Shown here piece after piece: positions 34,257 through 45,402 of a stretch of 64,000 nucleotides of DNA; position 1 is the first letter of the stretch, and every line of letters begins with the position of its first letter. The stretch lies in NCBI GenBank assembly GCA_900188575.1, contig FYEU01000301.1, forward strand, positions 2,540,504 through 2,604,503, read 5' to 3'. Origin of the DNA: Geosmithia putterillii (taxonomy: Eukaryota; Ascomycota; Sordariomycetes; Hypocreales; Bionectriaceae). Below the pieces are notes generated by a model that saw only the letters and a list, made by a program, of their open reading frames with translations, ran no database searches and was not told the DNA's origin. The translations under genes were made by a program, and so were the position numbers.

Positions 34257-35480
34257 TTACTGTGTCGATTCCTTGAGTGGTTCAGCCTCTGCTTGTGACT
34301 CGGGGGAGTATCGAACCGCATAGTCTGCGGCAAGTCCGGCACTAATGACACCGCCCGTGATCCAGCACCCATTGACGAACCACCACCAGCAGTCTTGAAC
34401 GCTCTTCAGCTTCAGTCGCTTGATCATGATGCCCAGAGAGATCAGTGCTCCGCCACAGCTTCCGGCGAAGAAAACAGGACCAGCTCCCGCGGCATATCCC
34501 GCCGCCGCGAGGAGGCCGACCTGCGTAGCCGCAAGGCCGAGCAAGACCTGCTTCGTCTCTGCATCGTGCTTCAATGCGATACTCTTGATCCCAGCCTTGG
34601 CATCATCCTTGATATCCATGTGAGCATAAATCATGTCGTACAGGACGGTCCATGATATACAGGAGGCGTAGAGACATGCAGCCGAAGTCAACGCTGGAAT
34701 GTTTGACAGGAGATCAACCCCAAGAGCTGGATAGCCCATGAATGCACCCCACGAGAAGGTTAGGCCAAGAACAAATTGCGGATAGTATGTGACCCTTTTG
34801 GCTAGGGGGTAGCTTCCGACAAAGAGCAGACTAGGGACCGCATAGACGAAACATTCGAATGGGAACTGAAGCAGGACGCCCAGCCCGGCCAGAAGCTGGG
34901 CGCCCGTAAAGACGAGTCCATTGAAAGGGGTGATGGCACCACGTGCAATTGGCCTCAATCTGGTACGTGCGACTTGAGGGTCGAGGTTCCTATCCCAGAG
35001 GTCATTTATCGAGCACCCGGCACCTCGCATTATGAAAGCCCCTGACAAGAAGAGGAGAGAGTACCCGGCAATACTAGCTGGCGTAGCCACGGGAACAGCC
35101 AAAGGGGCAGCCATCAAAGTCGAGAAGAGGCATGGGAAGTAGAGATATAATGTTCCCGCAGGCTTGTCTACCCGAACCAGCTCGGCGTATGGAACCATCG
35201 ACGAAGGTAGCTTGGAGAGGAAGCCAGTTATTGGGGGGGTGTACGCCGTAAGCTTGGGCTGGTCTATACTGCCATGGCTTGGTGCGGCCGGTGACAGTTG
35301 GCGGTTGGTTTGATGGAAGACAGTTGGCGGTTGAGCACTCAGTCCAGCACGAAAAGGACGCCGCCAAGTTCCCAGAATACCCGCGCGGGACTTGAGTCCT
35401 ATCGGTGATCGTGCATATGTTCGGAGATCGCCTTGAAAGGTAGCCCGTAACGGGACCTTCGGCAGTTCAAGGATTCTCAT
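34257..35480 (-). CDS. COQ2: 4-hydroxybenzoate polyprenyltransferase COQ2
   Basis: Attaches the polyprenyl tail to 4-hydroxybenzoate in ubiquinone synthesis; mitochondrial inner membrane. Single exon, 407 aa from ATG 35480. The N-terminus is basic and Ser/Thr-rich, fitting a presequence. The UbiA domain has the two Asp-rich prenyl-diphosphate/Mg sites, NDLWDRNLDPQVARTRLRP and YAHMDIKDDAKAGIKS. Hydrophobic helices fill the rest, e.g. TPASIAGYSLLFLSGAFIM and VLLGLAATQVGLLAAAGYAA. It is divergent from the JmjC gene across 0.6 kb. Confidence 0.94.
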   Translation of the reverse strand: MRILELPKVPLRATFQGDLRTYARSPIGLKSRAGILGTWRRPFRAGLSAQPPTVFHQTNRQLSPAAPSHGSIDQPKLTAYTPPITGFLSKLPSSMVPYAELVRVDKPAGTLYLYFPCLFSTLMAAPLAVPVATPASIAGYSLLFLSGAFIMRGAGCSINDLWDRNLDPQVARTRLRPIARGAITPFNGLVFTGAQLLAGLGVLLQFPFECFVYAVPSLLFVGSYPLAKRVTYYPQFVLGLTFSWGAFMGYPALGVDLLSNIPALTSAACLYASCISWTVLYDMIYAHMDIKDDAKAGIKSIALKHDAETKQVLLGLAATQVGLLAAAGYAAGAGPVFFAGSCGGALISLGIMIKRLKLKSVQDCWWWFVNGCWITGGVISAGLAADYAVRYSPESQAEAEPLKESTQ

Positions 35481-36082
35481 GGTTGACACCTAGAATAAGC
35501 TCAGCGACTAACTCTGGGTTGGATATAGACCTTATTTCTGGTATGTCTTACCTCGCACGAAATTAGACGTCCGTGCCTGCCGTCGCGAGCCCAATTCCTT
35601 CAATGTTGTGTCGCACCCAACTGTCGATATCAAAACTGGTGTTGCGCTTGGTTCTTCGATCGCGTAAGTACATGTACATGCAAAATTACACGTGATAAAT
35701 TGTTTTTTTTTGTCACCGGGTCCACGTAGCTGGATTTGGCTTAGTAATACCACCACCTAGTTGTCACTAACTACCATTGGACTAGTACGGTAGTAAGTGA
35801 CGAGTGACGAGCAGTGAGTAATAACAAACGCTGATGCTCAATCGTGTTGCGCCGCGATCGATTTCGCATCCCGTCGTAAAGAGCGACACCTCCGCTTATA
35901 CGGCAATATAGCCGAATAGGCAGCTTCAGGCGAACTCGATACATTGCAAAAAAAAAAAAAAACACACTTCTTTCTTTTCGCGAAGCATTCGCGTCCTCCC
36001 GCTGCCTGTCGCAAAACCATGGGAGTTCGCGAAGCGCTCCAGTTAAAAAACGTCACAACGCCGGCACGGAGCGTCGTCCAAT
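35481..36082. other. Divergent promoter region
   Basis: Between COQ2 and the JmjC gene. Contains a run of 14 or so A (from 35946). No gene seen. Confidence 0.5.
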
Positions 36083-39000
36083 ATGCCACCTTCGCTACAT
36101 CCCCAGGCGAAATTTGACCCGATCCCGCCTGATCTGGATCTCGACGACCTTGTTGATCGCACACCGAACCTGAAATGGGTACAGCGAGTCACCAGGAGCC
36201 AGATCAGGAACTTAGGTCATCGGGAGTTCGAGAAAGTGGTTCTTATGCATGTTCTCCTTGGTGGAAAACCTTTGGTTATTGGAGGTTGGAATGATGTGCT
36301 CCCCGATGAGCTTTTCAATGTGGACTGGCTCGAAAAGACATACGACAAGAAAGGTGCGTATTTTATCCAAATCGACAGTATTCGGGTTCTAACAGCCTAA
36401 CGCAGAGGAAAATGTACGCGACATTGGCTCTGGCTCCGACATTCCCATGACGACTGGCCATTACCTCCGATCCATGAAGACACTGGCGAACCAGTGGACG
36501 CCGAACAACTTCCGAGACGAACGCCGACAACGCCTGTACCTCAAGGACATCGATTGCCCAGTAGAGTGGCACGACGCCTTGCAAAAGACCATACATCCGG
36601 CTCTCTTTTATCTCAACGAAAACGTCACTGGCAATGACCCCAGCTCGGACGATGTATTCAGAAGCGAGGCTGAATATGCCCCAGCTGGAGATTTGATGTC
36701 CAGCCTGCCAGACGAAATGCGAGCACAGAACCTGATGTGTTACGTAGGTCACGAAGGCACATACACACCCGCACATAGGGAGATGTGCGCGTCCCTGGGG
36801 CAAAACATCATGGTCGAAGCTTCCGATGGCTCAGAACCAAACGAGAAGCCGGGCAGCTCAATATGGTTCATGACTGAAAGTAAGGACCGCGAGGTTGTGC
36901 GTGAATACTTTATGTCCATGCTGGGTCACGACATTGAAGTCGAGAAGCACTTTGCGCAAATCAACGCTTGGAAAAAGGCCCCTTTCGACGTCTACGTTGT
37001 AGACCAACGCCCGGGTGATTTTATTCTGATCCCACCGCTGGCTGCGCACCAAGTCTGGAATAGGGGGACACGGACGATGAAGGTCGCATGGAATCGCACG
37101 ACTGTCGAGACTCTTGACCTGGCTCTGCATGAAGCACTCCCAAAAGCGCGGCTTGTTTGTCGTGATGAGCAGTACAAGAATAAGGCCATCATTTATTACA
37201 CCCTTTCAAAGTATCACAAGCAGCTCCAGGTTCTGGAGGAGAATGCTGAACAGTCCCAGATGAGTTTCAGGGGCCTTGGTCAGGATATCGTCAAGAGCTC
37301 TCCGCGAGCCAAGCAACTGGCAGACGACTTCAAAAAACTTCTCAGCCTGTTTACTGAGATCATCGTCGACGAGATGTTTGCCTACAGGGAGGACAATGTC
37401 GAGTTTCTCGAATATGACTCGTGCGTCACCTGTTCATATTGCCGGAGCAACATCTTCAATCGCTTTCTTACATGCAAGAATTGCGTTCGACCTCTTATCA
37501 ACGGCGATGAAGATGCGTATGATGTCTGCATGGAATGTTATGCGATGGGGCGCTCGTGTGCTTGTCTCTCTAAGCTACAGTGGTGCGAGCAATGGTCGTG
37601 GTCGAAACTTGTAGCAAATTACGAGACTTGGCGGGCTATGGTCATCAAGAATGACGGCTATATAGATGCTGAGACATCTCCTCAGCCTCTCGAGGTTGCG
37701 CGACAGCGGGCGGCGAAGAAGTCACTTGCCCAAATATGCCAAGAGGCTCTAAAAAGACGACCATGGAAGGACATTACCCAGCCAGATCGCGAGAAGACAC
37801 CTAGTGACTCCGAGCCAGACGCAGAGGGAGAGAGGTCCAAGAAGAAGAACCGACGAAGGAAGAAGAAGGGAGAACTCCGTCGCTGTCATGTTTGCTGCCA
37901 CAAGGACTACACATATCGGGTCCATGAGTGCACAAACCCAGGCTGTCCAGAGGCTTACTGCTACGGTGTGCTCTACCGGGCTTTCGATATGATGCCTCAG
38001 AAGGTCCTCGAGGATGAGCAATGGCAATGTCCGAGATGCCAGGGTTTTTGCAACTGTGGTGCTTGTCGCCGGGTGGGAAACACAAACCCTTACATGCCCA
38101 AGAACACCTTGCTCGGGCATGACACACGTCCAATCGCAGATGACCGCAGTGTCGAGGCACTAGTCGATTTTCGACTACACAACCTGTCCTGGCTGAAAGC
38201 TGCTGGGGATGACAGCCGAAGCAAGGACAGTAAGCGGATGCAGCGCCTTCGGGAACAGGCCAACGATGCCAAAGCTCAAGATTCTACGGAGCAAGAGGCC
38301 CAGATGACGATACACGCCGACGACGGTCCCGACCACGCCCATGGTTCCTACGTCAACGACACCAATTCCCAAAGCTATGGAAATCAGAGTCACGTTCTTG
38401 GCGGTCAGGACCCCTCCGCAGAGTATCCGCCGGATGGACTGGACCGTCTCGGGGAAGGTCCCGCAGCTACAATGGATGTTCCGCTTGAAGAACAAGACAG
38501 CTCGTTGTACCCAGACCTATCCATGGCTGTGCGCCAGAGAATTGGTATGGGATACTATGAACAGGACGATACACCAGACAAGATCTTGTTCGATCCTTAC
38601 CAAGCTCCGACCACTGAGGCTATGCGGCTAGACGAGCCTGAGATATCCGAGTTTGTAAAGAAATCCATACGAGCTGCTAAGAGAAAAGCCCGAAGGGAAA
38701 ACGAGGATCCAGAATTCGTCCTTGGAAAGTACGCTAGGAGGCATCGCCCGGCCAGGGGATCGGTGACACAAGTCGACACACAGCCCGACCCTCTGGACAG
38801 CATGGATCCTGCTTTATTCAACCAATCGGTGCCAGGAGCAGACGATATAACAAATCACCCAGTTGAGCAAATATTCTCCGAACAGCCGGAGAGACAGCGC
38901 GCAGGAGACAATGATGCTGAAACGTGGCGACCTGGGACGCAGATCGGTCGAACCATGCCCCAGTACGATGCAAACGAGCCTGTTCTGCGCCACGCGAAGC

Positions 39001-40046
39001 CGCGTATTTCTTACGCTGAGCTTGATGAAGATGAGATCGAGGAAGTCGAGAAAGCGCAGCATGGGCAGGTAGAGGATTCTGTCGGGGAACAAGCACTGGT
39101 ACTTGGTGGTGCCAGTACCAAAGATGCTATGGACGTTGACACCGGAGTTGCTCAAGAAGCTGGCCCAGCTACTGTCCCGGGCCCCCAGACGGGTGAGCCG
39201 AGGGCGCGGAAGCGGCCCGGTCGCCCCCCGAAGCGGTCGCAGCCTATCCCCGCAGACCCAGCTGGAGAGATACCGGCTGAAAACCCCGAGTCCGAGTCTG
39301 AGAGACCAGAGCCTGAGGAGCCTTTTCGTACAAGGAGTGGCCGTGCTACGAGGCCTGTGGTTAACTACGACACAAGCGATGCAGAAGAGGCACCGTCAAG
39401 ACATGGAGGAGACACAGAGGAGCCGCCGAGGCGTGGACGGCCCGGACGTCCGCGGAAATCCGGCGTCACCACTGTTTTGGGAGCATCTACAGCTCGGAAT
39501 GCTTTCTCGGGACCCGAGCCATCGCCCAGTAGTACCCCAACTACCCGCCCCAGGGGCCGGCCCCCCAAGTCGCAGGTGGCACCGACGGTGGATTTGGTCA
39601 AGAAGGATGCACTGATATCGCAAGGGATGCAGCTAATGTCCATGGCCGAACGCATGGCCATAAGGGGCAAGAAATTCAAGATTGGCAAGAAGAAAAAGAG
39701 GTCAGAAGGTACGAACAAACCAGCCGAAGGTGACTCCACGCCAAATGAAACGCCAAAGGCCACCAATCGATCCGTAGAATCAAACTCGGAGCAGGAACCC
39801 GAATCCGCTTGGAGATCGGAGGACAGCCCGGCTAAGGCCGATACAGCAAACCCTCCAGTACGCAGGTCGGGAAGGCATGAAGCAGCCGCGCCAAGTCCGA
39901 CCAGGTCACCCGAGCCCTACGAGGAGTCAAGTGATGACGATGACGAAGATATCCCTGCCCAAGGTCGTCCTTATGCAGCAAGAGGGGGACTGAGAGGTAG
40001 AGGACGAGGACGGGGCAGGGGGAGACCTCGCGGTCGACGCTTGTAA
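36083..40046 (+). CDS. JmjC-domain chromatin protein with Cys-rich domains and AT-hooks
   Basis: Two exons, 36083-36353 and 36406-40046, give 1303 aa. The JmjC domain lies at about residues 95-330. Putative Fe(II) ligands are H214 and E216 (TPAHREMCASLG) and H305 (LAAHQVWNRG), so a 2-oxoglutarate-dependent demethylase or hydroxylase activity is possible. A Cys cluster at about 430-475 (CVTCSYCRSNIF, CKNC, CMEC, CAC) is followed by a zf-4CXXC_R1-like domain at about 584-646 (RRCHVCCHKDYTYRVHEC...CPRCQGFCNCGACRR). The acidic, disordered C-terminal half carries at least three AT-hooks (KRPGRPPKR, RRGRPGRPRK, RPRGRPPK) and ends in an RGRGRGRGRPRGRR tail. Nuclear role inferred; the substrate cannot be read from sequence. 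Confidence 0.88.
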
Positions 40047-40469
40047 ATGTAGTGATAATACTGAGAAGGATGATGATGTTTGCTACTAATGTGGCTTTTT
40101 AAGAAAATGGTGCAGAGATGCATTGTATGTAATACGAGTACGCTGGTGCACCATTATGCTATCGGCATCAATTGAAAGAAAGAAGAATTTGCCTTCGAGA
40201 TAGGTATCCTATGTAATACCTACGGAAGCGGCGATGCTAAGCTGTGAATGTATGTGGCTCGGGATGACTGCCAAGTACATGTAATAATAATATTGGCACC
40301 AAAGCTGTTGTTGCATCCCAGTAGGAGAGCTTCGCGGCAACACGTGGTGCAGGCTTTAAAATTAAACGCGACGTCCACGTGCGATACAGAGCCGCCACTT
40401 ACCATTCATTGATGGTAGCTTGGGAGCATATCCGGGCGGCAAGACCAACGGGATTATAAGAAGAGAAGG
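40047..40469. other. Intergenic region
   Basis: 3' flank of the JmjC gene and promoter of the acid phosphatase gene. No gene seen. Confidence 0.5.
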
Positions 40470-42240
40470 ATGCATGGTGCCTTCGCCCAGAGCCTTCGCT
40501 CTCTCATCGGAGGAAGAAGGCGTCGGTCTCGCATAACGCTACTTTTTGCCGCCGGTCTGATAATCATGATTACGAGCTTCTACTTGTCCGCCGCCGCCGC
40601 CACCAGCGGCCTCGCTCTGGTCCATCCAGCAGCGGGGGCCAAGGAAACCGTCGACACCGGGAGCGCCAATTCAGCTTGGCACGCACCCGCTCAGTGGCAT
40701 GTCAACGACCTCACCCAAGCCCTCGACAGCAAGGGGGTGTACGGTTTCATCTTCAACTCGAGCAACACGCCTGACAGCGACTATGGAACGTACAATTACT
40801 GCAACATGCCGCACGTGAGGGCCAAAGAGTACGTCCGGCCAAGCAAAGAGTATGAGCTACAGTATGTTGAGCTGGTATGTCTGTCTTTCCTCCAAGACCC
40901 TCCCCCCCAAGTGGGTTGGCCGGTGATCATGGCCCTGTATGTGCTGATGGATGCCGGCAGATCCATCGCCATCACAAGCGGACGCCGTACGCGGACAACT
41001 CGTTCCCCGTCGAGTCCTATCAGTGGAATTGCAACGACCAGGCCCTCTACTTTTACGGGCAGCCGTTTGACGGCCATGATGCCGCCCACGGTTACCGCAA
41101 GGGCTACATCTCGGACGTGAACCCATTCGTCCAGTCCGGATGGGTCGGGAGCTGCCAGTTCCCCCAGATCACCCCCGGCGGGCTCCAGGACTCGTGGCAG
41201 CACGGGGCCGATCTCTTTGGCGTCTACCATGATCTTCTGGGCTTCCTGCCCGATGACCTTTCCCCTTCCAAGGTCCAGTACCGCGCCACCAACAACGTCA
41301 TTACCCACCAAGTGGCCGGCATGGTCATCAATGGCATGTGGGGAATCACGCACAACGTGCCGCTCCACGTCCAGGTAAGCCGGAACCTCCTCTCGTTTCC
41401 TCAACGATGACGTCTGCCGACAACGTCCATTAACCATCGGGTCCCTCTCCTGTTCAGGCTGCAAACGTGGACAGCCTCGAACCTCAGTACAGCTGTCCTG
41501 CCTCAGCGAGCCTCTTTGACGCCATTAAGTCGAGCAGCAACGCAGCATGGGGACGCCACTTGACAGATTCTCGGAGCATATATGCCACTCTGGATGACAT
41601 CTCAGGTGTTCCGAGCGACAACTCGGGCTTCCACGTCTCCTTTGACCACTACTTTGACAACCTTTCGTCCCGCCAGTGCCACGACAAGCCCCTGCCCTGC
41701 AAGCTCGTCGACGGCAAGAACTCGTCCACGTGCGTGACTCAGGAGCTGGCCGATACTGTCTACCGCCTTGGCCACTGGGAGTACAGCCAGATGTACCGTG
41801 ATAATGACACGACCCTGGCCGCCAGCACGGGCGCCTATGGCGTGTGGCTTGCCGAGCTGGCCGTCAGCCTCCGCGCAGTCATGGATGGTCAGCTTGGCAC
41901 ATTGTATACCCACAACATCGCTCACGATGGCTCTGTGTCTCGCGTTCTCAGCCTTCTGCAGGTCGATAAAATGGTCTGGCCCGGCATGGGCGCTGAGGTC
42001 GTCTTTGAGCTCTACAAAAGGCGCGACCGTGCCGATGACCACCCACATAAACGCATCGATGACAACCAAAAGACTGGGACCGATTTCTACATTCGAGTCC
42101 TGTTTGGTGGCCAGGTCCTCAAGTCGTCAAGTCCAGCCCTTGGCGTCATTGACATGATCCCCGTCGAGAAGCTGCTGGATTATGTGGAAACTTTGGTCGG
42201 CGAAAAAGCCAACCTGGTCAAGGCCAAGTGCAACGCTTGA
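40470..42240 (+). CDS. Histidine acid phosphatase-family protein, membrane-anchored or secreted
   Basis: Histidine phosphatase superfamily, branch 2. Three exons give 533 aa: 40470-40874, 40961-41374 and 41458-42240. An Arg-rich N-terminus (GGRRRRSR) precedes a hydrophobic segment at about residues 22-48, fitting a type II signal anchor or late signal peptide. The catalytic motif is RHHKRTP at about 138-144, replacing the classical RHGxRxP. The proton-donor motif is HD at about 429-430 (NIAHDGSVSR). Potential N-glycosylation sites include NSSNT, NLSS and NSST. Substrate unknown. The first exon ends just before the catalytic motif. Confidence 0.85.
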
Positions 42241-42356
42241 TTGCCTTGCTGAAATCTGTACCCACTAGGCACTGGGCGTGCATCATTTCTGTGACTATTA
42301 TATCATTGGGGCTACATCCTCGCTATGGCAAGTTCTTGAGTTTAGGCGATTGGGGA

Positions 42357-43815
42357 TCATACAGCGCCAAGCTGCTTTTCCAAGTCGGTCCACCGGCCGC
42401 TTCGCTGGGGATCAAGCTCCCTCAACTTCTTCAACCAAGGGGCCCAGCTTTTGGTAGTCCCGCTCTCCGCATCCTGTGGCGTCGACAGAGCGATACTATA
42501 TTGTACCAAAGCCTCGTATATCCACTTAATGTCTTCATAATCCTCCAAGAGGTCCTTGATCTCTTCAATTTCTCCCTCGACGTAGGACCTGCGCTCAGGC
42601 TCTGTGAGGTTGGGTGCTATCGTCCGGGGGCCTGGCTTGTCCATGATGTTGGACACGAGGAACTGGTGATAGAACCAGAGTGACTGGTCCTCGGGGCCTA
42701 CATTAAGTCCCTCGCGGACAAGAAACAGCTCTATAAGCGGGGAAGATAAGGTTGTCAGTAAGGGCCTGTCGGGAGACACACGACACACGTGCACAGTAGT
42801 AAGGACGGTGAGAGGTATGGCTTACCACTTTCCAAAAGTTTTCGACGGTCTTTGTCAGTGGCGTTCCTTTCGCGTAGAAGTTGAGGTATTATCTGGCTAC
42901 GGTGGTGCCAGGCCGAGAAGTTGGAAAGATCGTTGGAAATCATCATGGTCGTGTACTCAAATTCGGACTCGGCCCGGCTGGAGCCGTGAAGCTGGGCGCT
43001 CTCTAGCTTCTGGACAACGTACCGCCTGTACCCCCAGGCGTGGAAATTCCGAGTGTCCCTGTGCAGCATTTTACCCACAAGACCGAGCTCCTCCTCCCAG
43101 ATCTTGCTGGCCGCCGGCACAGGGAGAAGCTCTATGCCCTTGCCGAGTGCCCACAGACGATGGTGCCATATCCAGTAGCATTTGGGGAATTCAATGAGCA
43201 GAGGCATGGTGAAAAGCAGCTCAACCTTGATGGCGTCACCATCTTCCTTGTTTGCCTCCTTCTCAGGTGTTATACCACTCCTCCCAGTCGTCGGGGGGTC
43301 TTGGGACGGCGGGGTCTCGGCCGAAGAGGCAGACAACGAGGTTGCGGAAGAGAGAGGTAGAGTGGCGTTCGGTGAGGAAGTCGCCAACGCCTTCGAGGGC
43401 TGCGATCCACCCGACCGTCTTGAGGAAAATCCACGCGCTATACAGCGCCGTCGAACGTTCCATATCGTATAGTATTCTGGGTTCAAACGAAGCAGCTTCG
43501 ACGTCAGATCCAGCGTCTCCTGGCTGTAGTCTTTCTGTGATGTCTGTTGCGCGTCCCAAAGTCAGCCGGGTCCTCCGGATCAAGGACCAGGGAAGAGGCA
43601 AGTGCACCTACCTTTTCTCGGACCTGGTCTTCCAGGCTTCGGTAGTGGCTGATCTTGTCAAGATCGATCCGGCGTTGCTCCTCGGTGAGCGGTCGTGAGT
43701 GTCGTGTTACTCCATGCTTCGAGGCAGCTTTGAATCAGTCAATACGCCTTTGACCATCATCCAAAACGCTTCCATGAGTTAGCAGTTGGGCATGGGATAT
43801 ACTTACATCGGCCAT
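42357..43815 (-). CDS. BET4: Rab geranylgeranyltransferase alpha subunit BET4
   Basis: Alpha subunit of protein geranylgeranyltransferase type II, which prenylates Rab GTPases with Bet2 and the escort protein. Four minus-strand exons give 398 aa: 43807-43815 (nine bases, MAD), 43612-43716, 42826-43534 and 42357-42730. Five PPTA repeats are visible: NPEYYTIWNVRRR, KCYWIWHHRLWALG, RNFHAWGYRRYVVQ, SNFSAWHHRSQIIPQ and DQSLWFYHQFLV. A Ser-rich insert of about 50 residues separates repeats one and two. ATG 43815 is chosen because its three codons splice in frame to HGVTRHSRPLTEEQ; similar short first exons are remembered for homologues. The stop lies 116 bp from that of the convergent phosphatase gene. 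Confidence 0.9.
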
Positions 43816-45295
43816 GGTGTGTGTAGACTTCGTCGAAGAATGTGTAGGCTGGGGTTGTTGTGGAAAATGGAGTCTATCGTATATCCCTGTCCCTCCATAA
43901 ATTGAGAGGTCGAGGAGGGGCGGCGAATGGCAAATGACGTTCTTTGGCTTTGGTTGGGCCGGGAAACGAGCTATATGCCGATTTACCCTACAGCTCCTTT
44001 GACTGCTGTTCATGGTTCATGATCAATTTATGTTTGATATAATATCGAGGGAAAAGCAGCCACAATGCATAGTATTACAATCTTTTATATGTATTACCCC
44101 AGGTCCCTAGTAGTTCAGGACAGATGGAATACATATATAAACCAGGCTGTATTACTCCGTACTACTACTAGTAGTGGATAATTGATATGTACAGCTGCAA
44201 GGTTGTTCATACTAGTACACTGGGAATAACTATATTCGCGGATCATGGACTATCAAATGTAAGGAAATGATACTACCAGTGTCAATAATAGTAGTCGCAG
44301 TAGTAGTAATAATTATTAGTAGTAATACCCGTAGTCGGCCAAGGCAACAGTAGCCGTCATCACTCGCGAGTAATAATAATACATCAGCCTCTGCTCTCAC
44401 TCACGGCCAAGACAATTGGCAACCATGCATGAGGCGGCCGACCGCGTAACCGTAGCTCTGGTATCTACATATCGTTGGTGCACCACTCATTGACTTGGTA
44501 TTTCCCGATACCACCTGTACGGGCAATGAAGCATACTGGTGTAATATTGCGGGCTCTGTCTTCTTGCGTCAAATAACTGCAGGGGTTGAACCATTGCTAG
44601 TGAAGCCGATGTACGAGCAGTCAAACAGATCGCTCAACGGGCCAGGCCATTCCTGAGGGTGGAGAAGGTTGGCGACCGCTGGGATATGGGGAGCAGGGAG
44701 GAAGGGGGAATCGCTCCTACCAACTTACCTAGTTGTACTAGCATTAGTAGTATAGTATTAATACTATTGCAGGTACTAGTAAGTTAGTGCGATTCCTCGT
44801 GCTTGCCTCCTGCTATTTGTTCCATTCGCATCGTTAGCTCGGTTGTGCCTGTTGTTTTGCGGTAGTTGAACGTTGGAGCGCCACCTGCTTCTGCGCGTCA
44901 GTAAGATAATCACGAGGAAACAGCTGCCAGCACGGTCAGCAGAGCTTATCTATGTTCGTGTATTCTCCAACTCATGCGCTCTTCCATAGCAGCTTCACTG
45001 CTCAATCTAGTGGAGTGCCGTCGTGGTAATGCCGACCTGGACCCCACCCTTCAAACACAGTATCACGATGGTGGTTGTTCAATGTTGTATCCAATAATCT
45101 GATGGCTCTCTCTTACCGGATGCCGTAACGTTGCAGCCTCTGTCACCCCCTTTGCAACGAGACCACTTTGTGGGCGACCGCATCCCCATCACAATGATCA
45201 CATCGATGCTACTCACAACTCCTCTGGACAGACTGGACTGGGCTAGTGGTCCATGACCAAGTACTGCAGAGAGTTACAGCCTGCTTGATATGATT
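43816..45295. other. Intergenic region rich in TAG/TAC trinucleotide tracts
   Basis: No protein gene seen. Holds simple-sequence tracts such as TACTACTACTAGTAGTGG (44160-44177) and TAGTAGTAATAATTATTAGTAGTAAT-like sequence (about 44300-44326). Beyond the BET4 promoter nothing is recognisable until the tRNA. Confidence 0.5.
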
Positions 45296-45386
45296 GGCCG
45301 CGTAGCGCAATGGCAGCGCGTTAGATTTCGGTACACCGAAGTTGCAAGTTCTCTAAAGGTTCCAGGTTCGATCCCTGGCGTGGTCG
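45296..45386 (+). tRNA. tRNA-Arg (UCG), with 19-nt intron
   Basis: Folds as a cloverleaf: acceptor GGCCGCG with CGTGGTC (two G-U pairs), D arm GCGC-AATGGCA-GCGC, anticodon stem TTAGA/TCTAA, and T arm CCAGG-TTCGATC-CCTGG, with discriminator G. The anticodon loop reads TTTCGG then an intron TACACCGAAGTTGCAAGTT then C, so the anticodon is TCG (Arg) and the intron sits at the canonical 37/38 position. CCGAA in the intron pairs with TTCGG of the loop, as eukaryotic tRNA splicing expects. Mature length is 72 nt including the discriminator. T runs downstream (45391-45401) can end Pol III transcription. Confidence 0.93.
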
Positions 45387-45402
45387 TTGTACTTTTCTTT
45401 TT
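45387..45402 (+). terminator. Pol III terminator (T-run) after tRNA-Arg
   Basis: TACTTTTCTTTTTT shortly after the tRNA end: runs of four and six T, the standard RNA polymerase III stop signal. Confidence 0.7.

Noticed and set aside
36363..39766. Several minus-strand frames opposite the JmjC gene
   Set aside because: Shadow frames without recognisable features, overlapping a well-supported gene.
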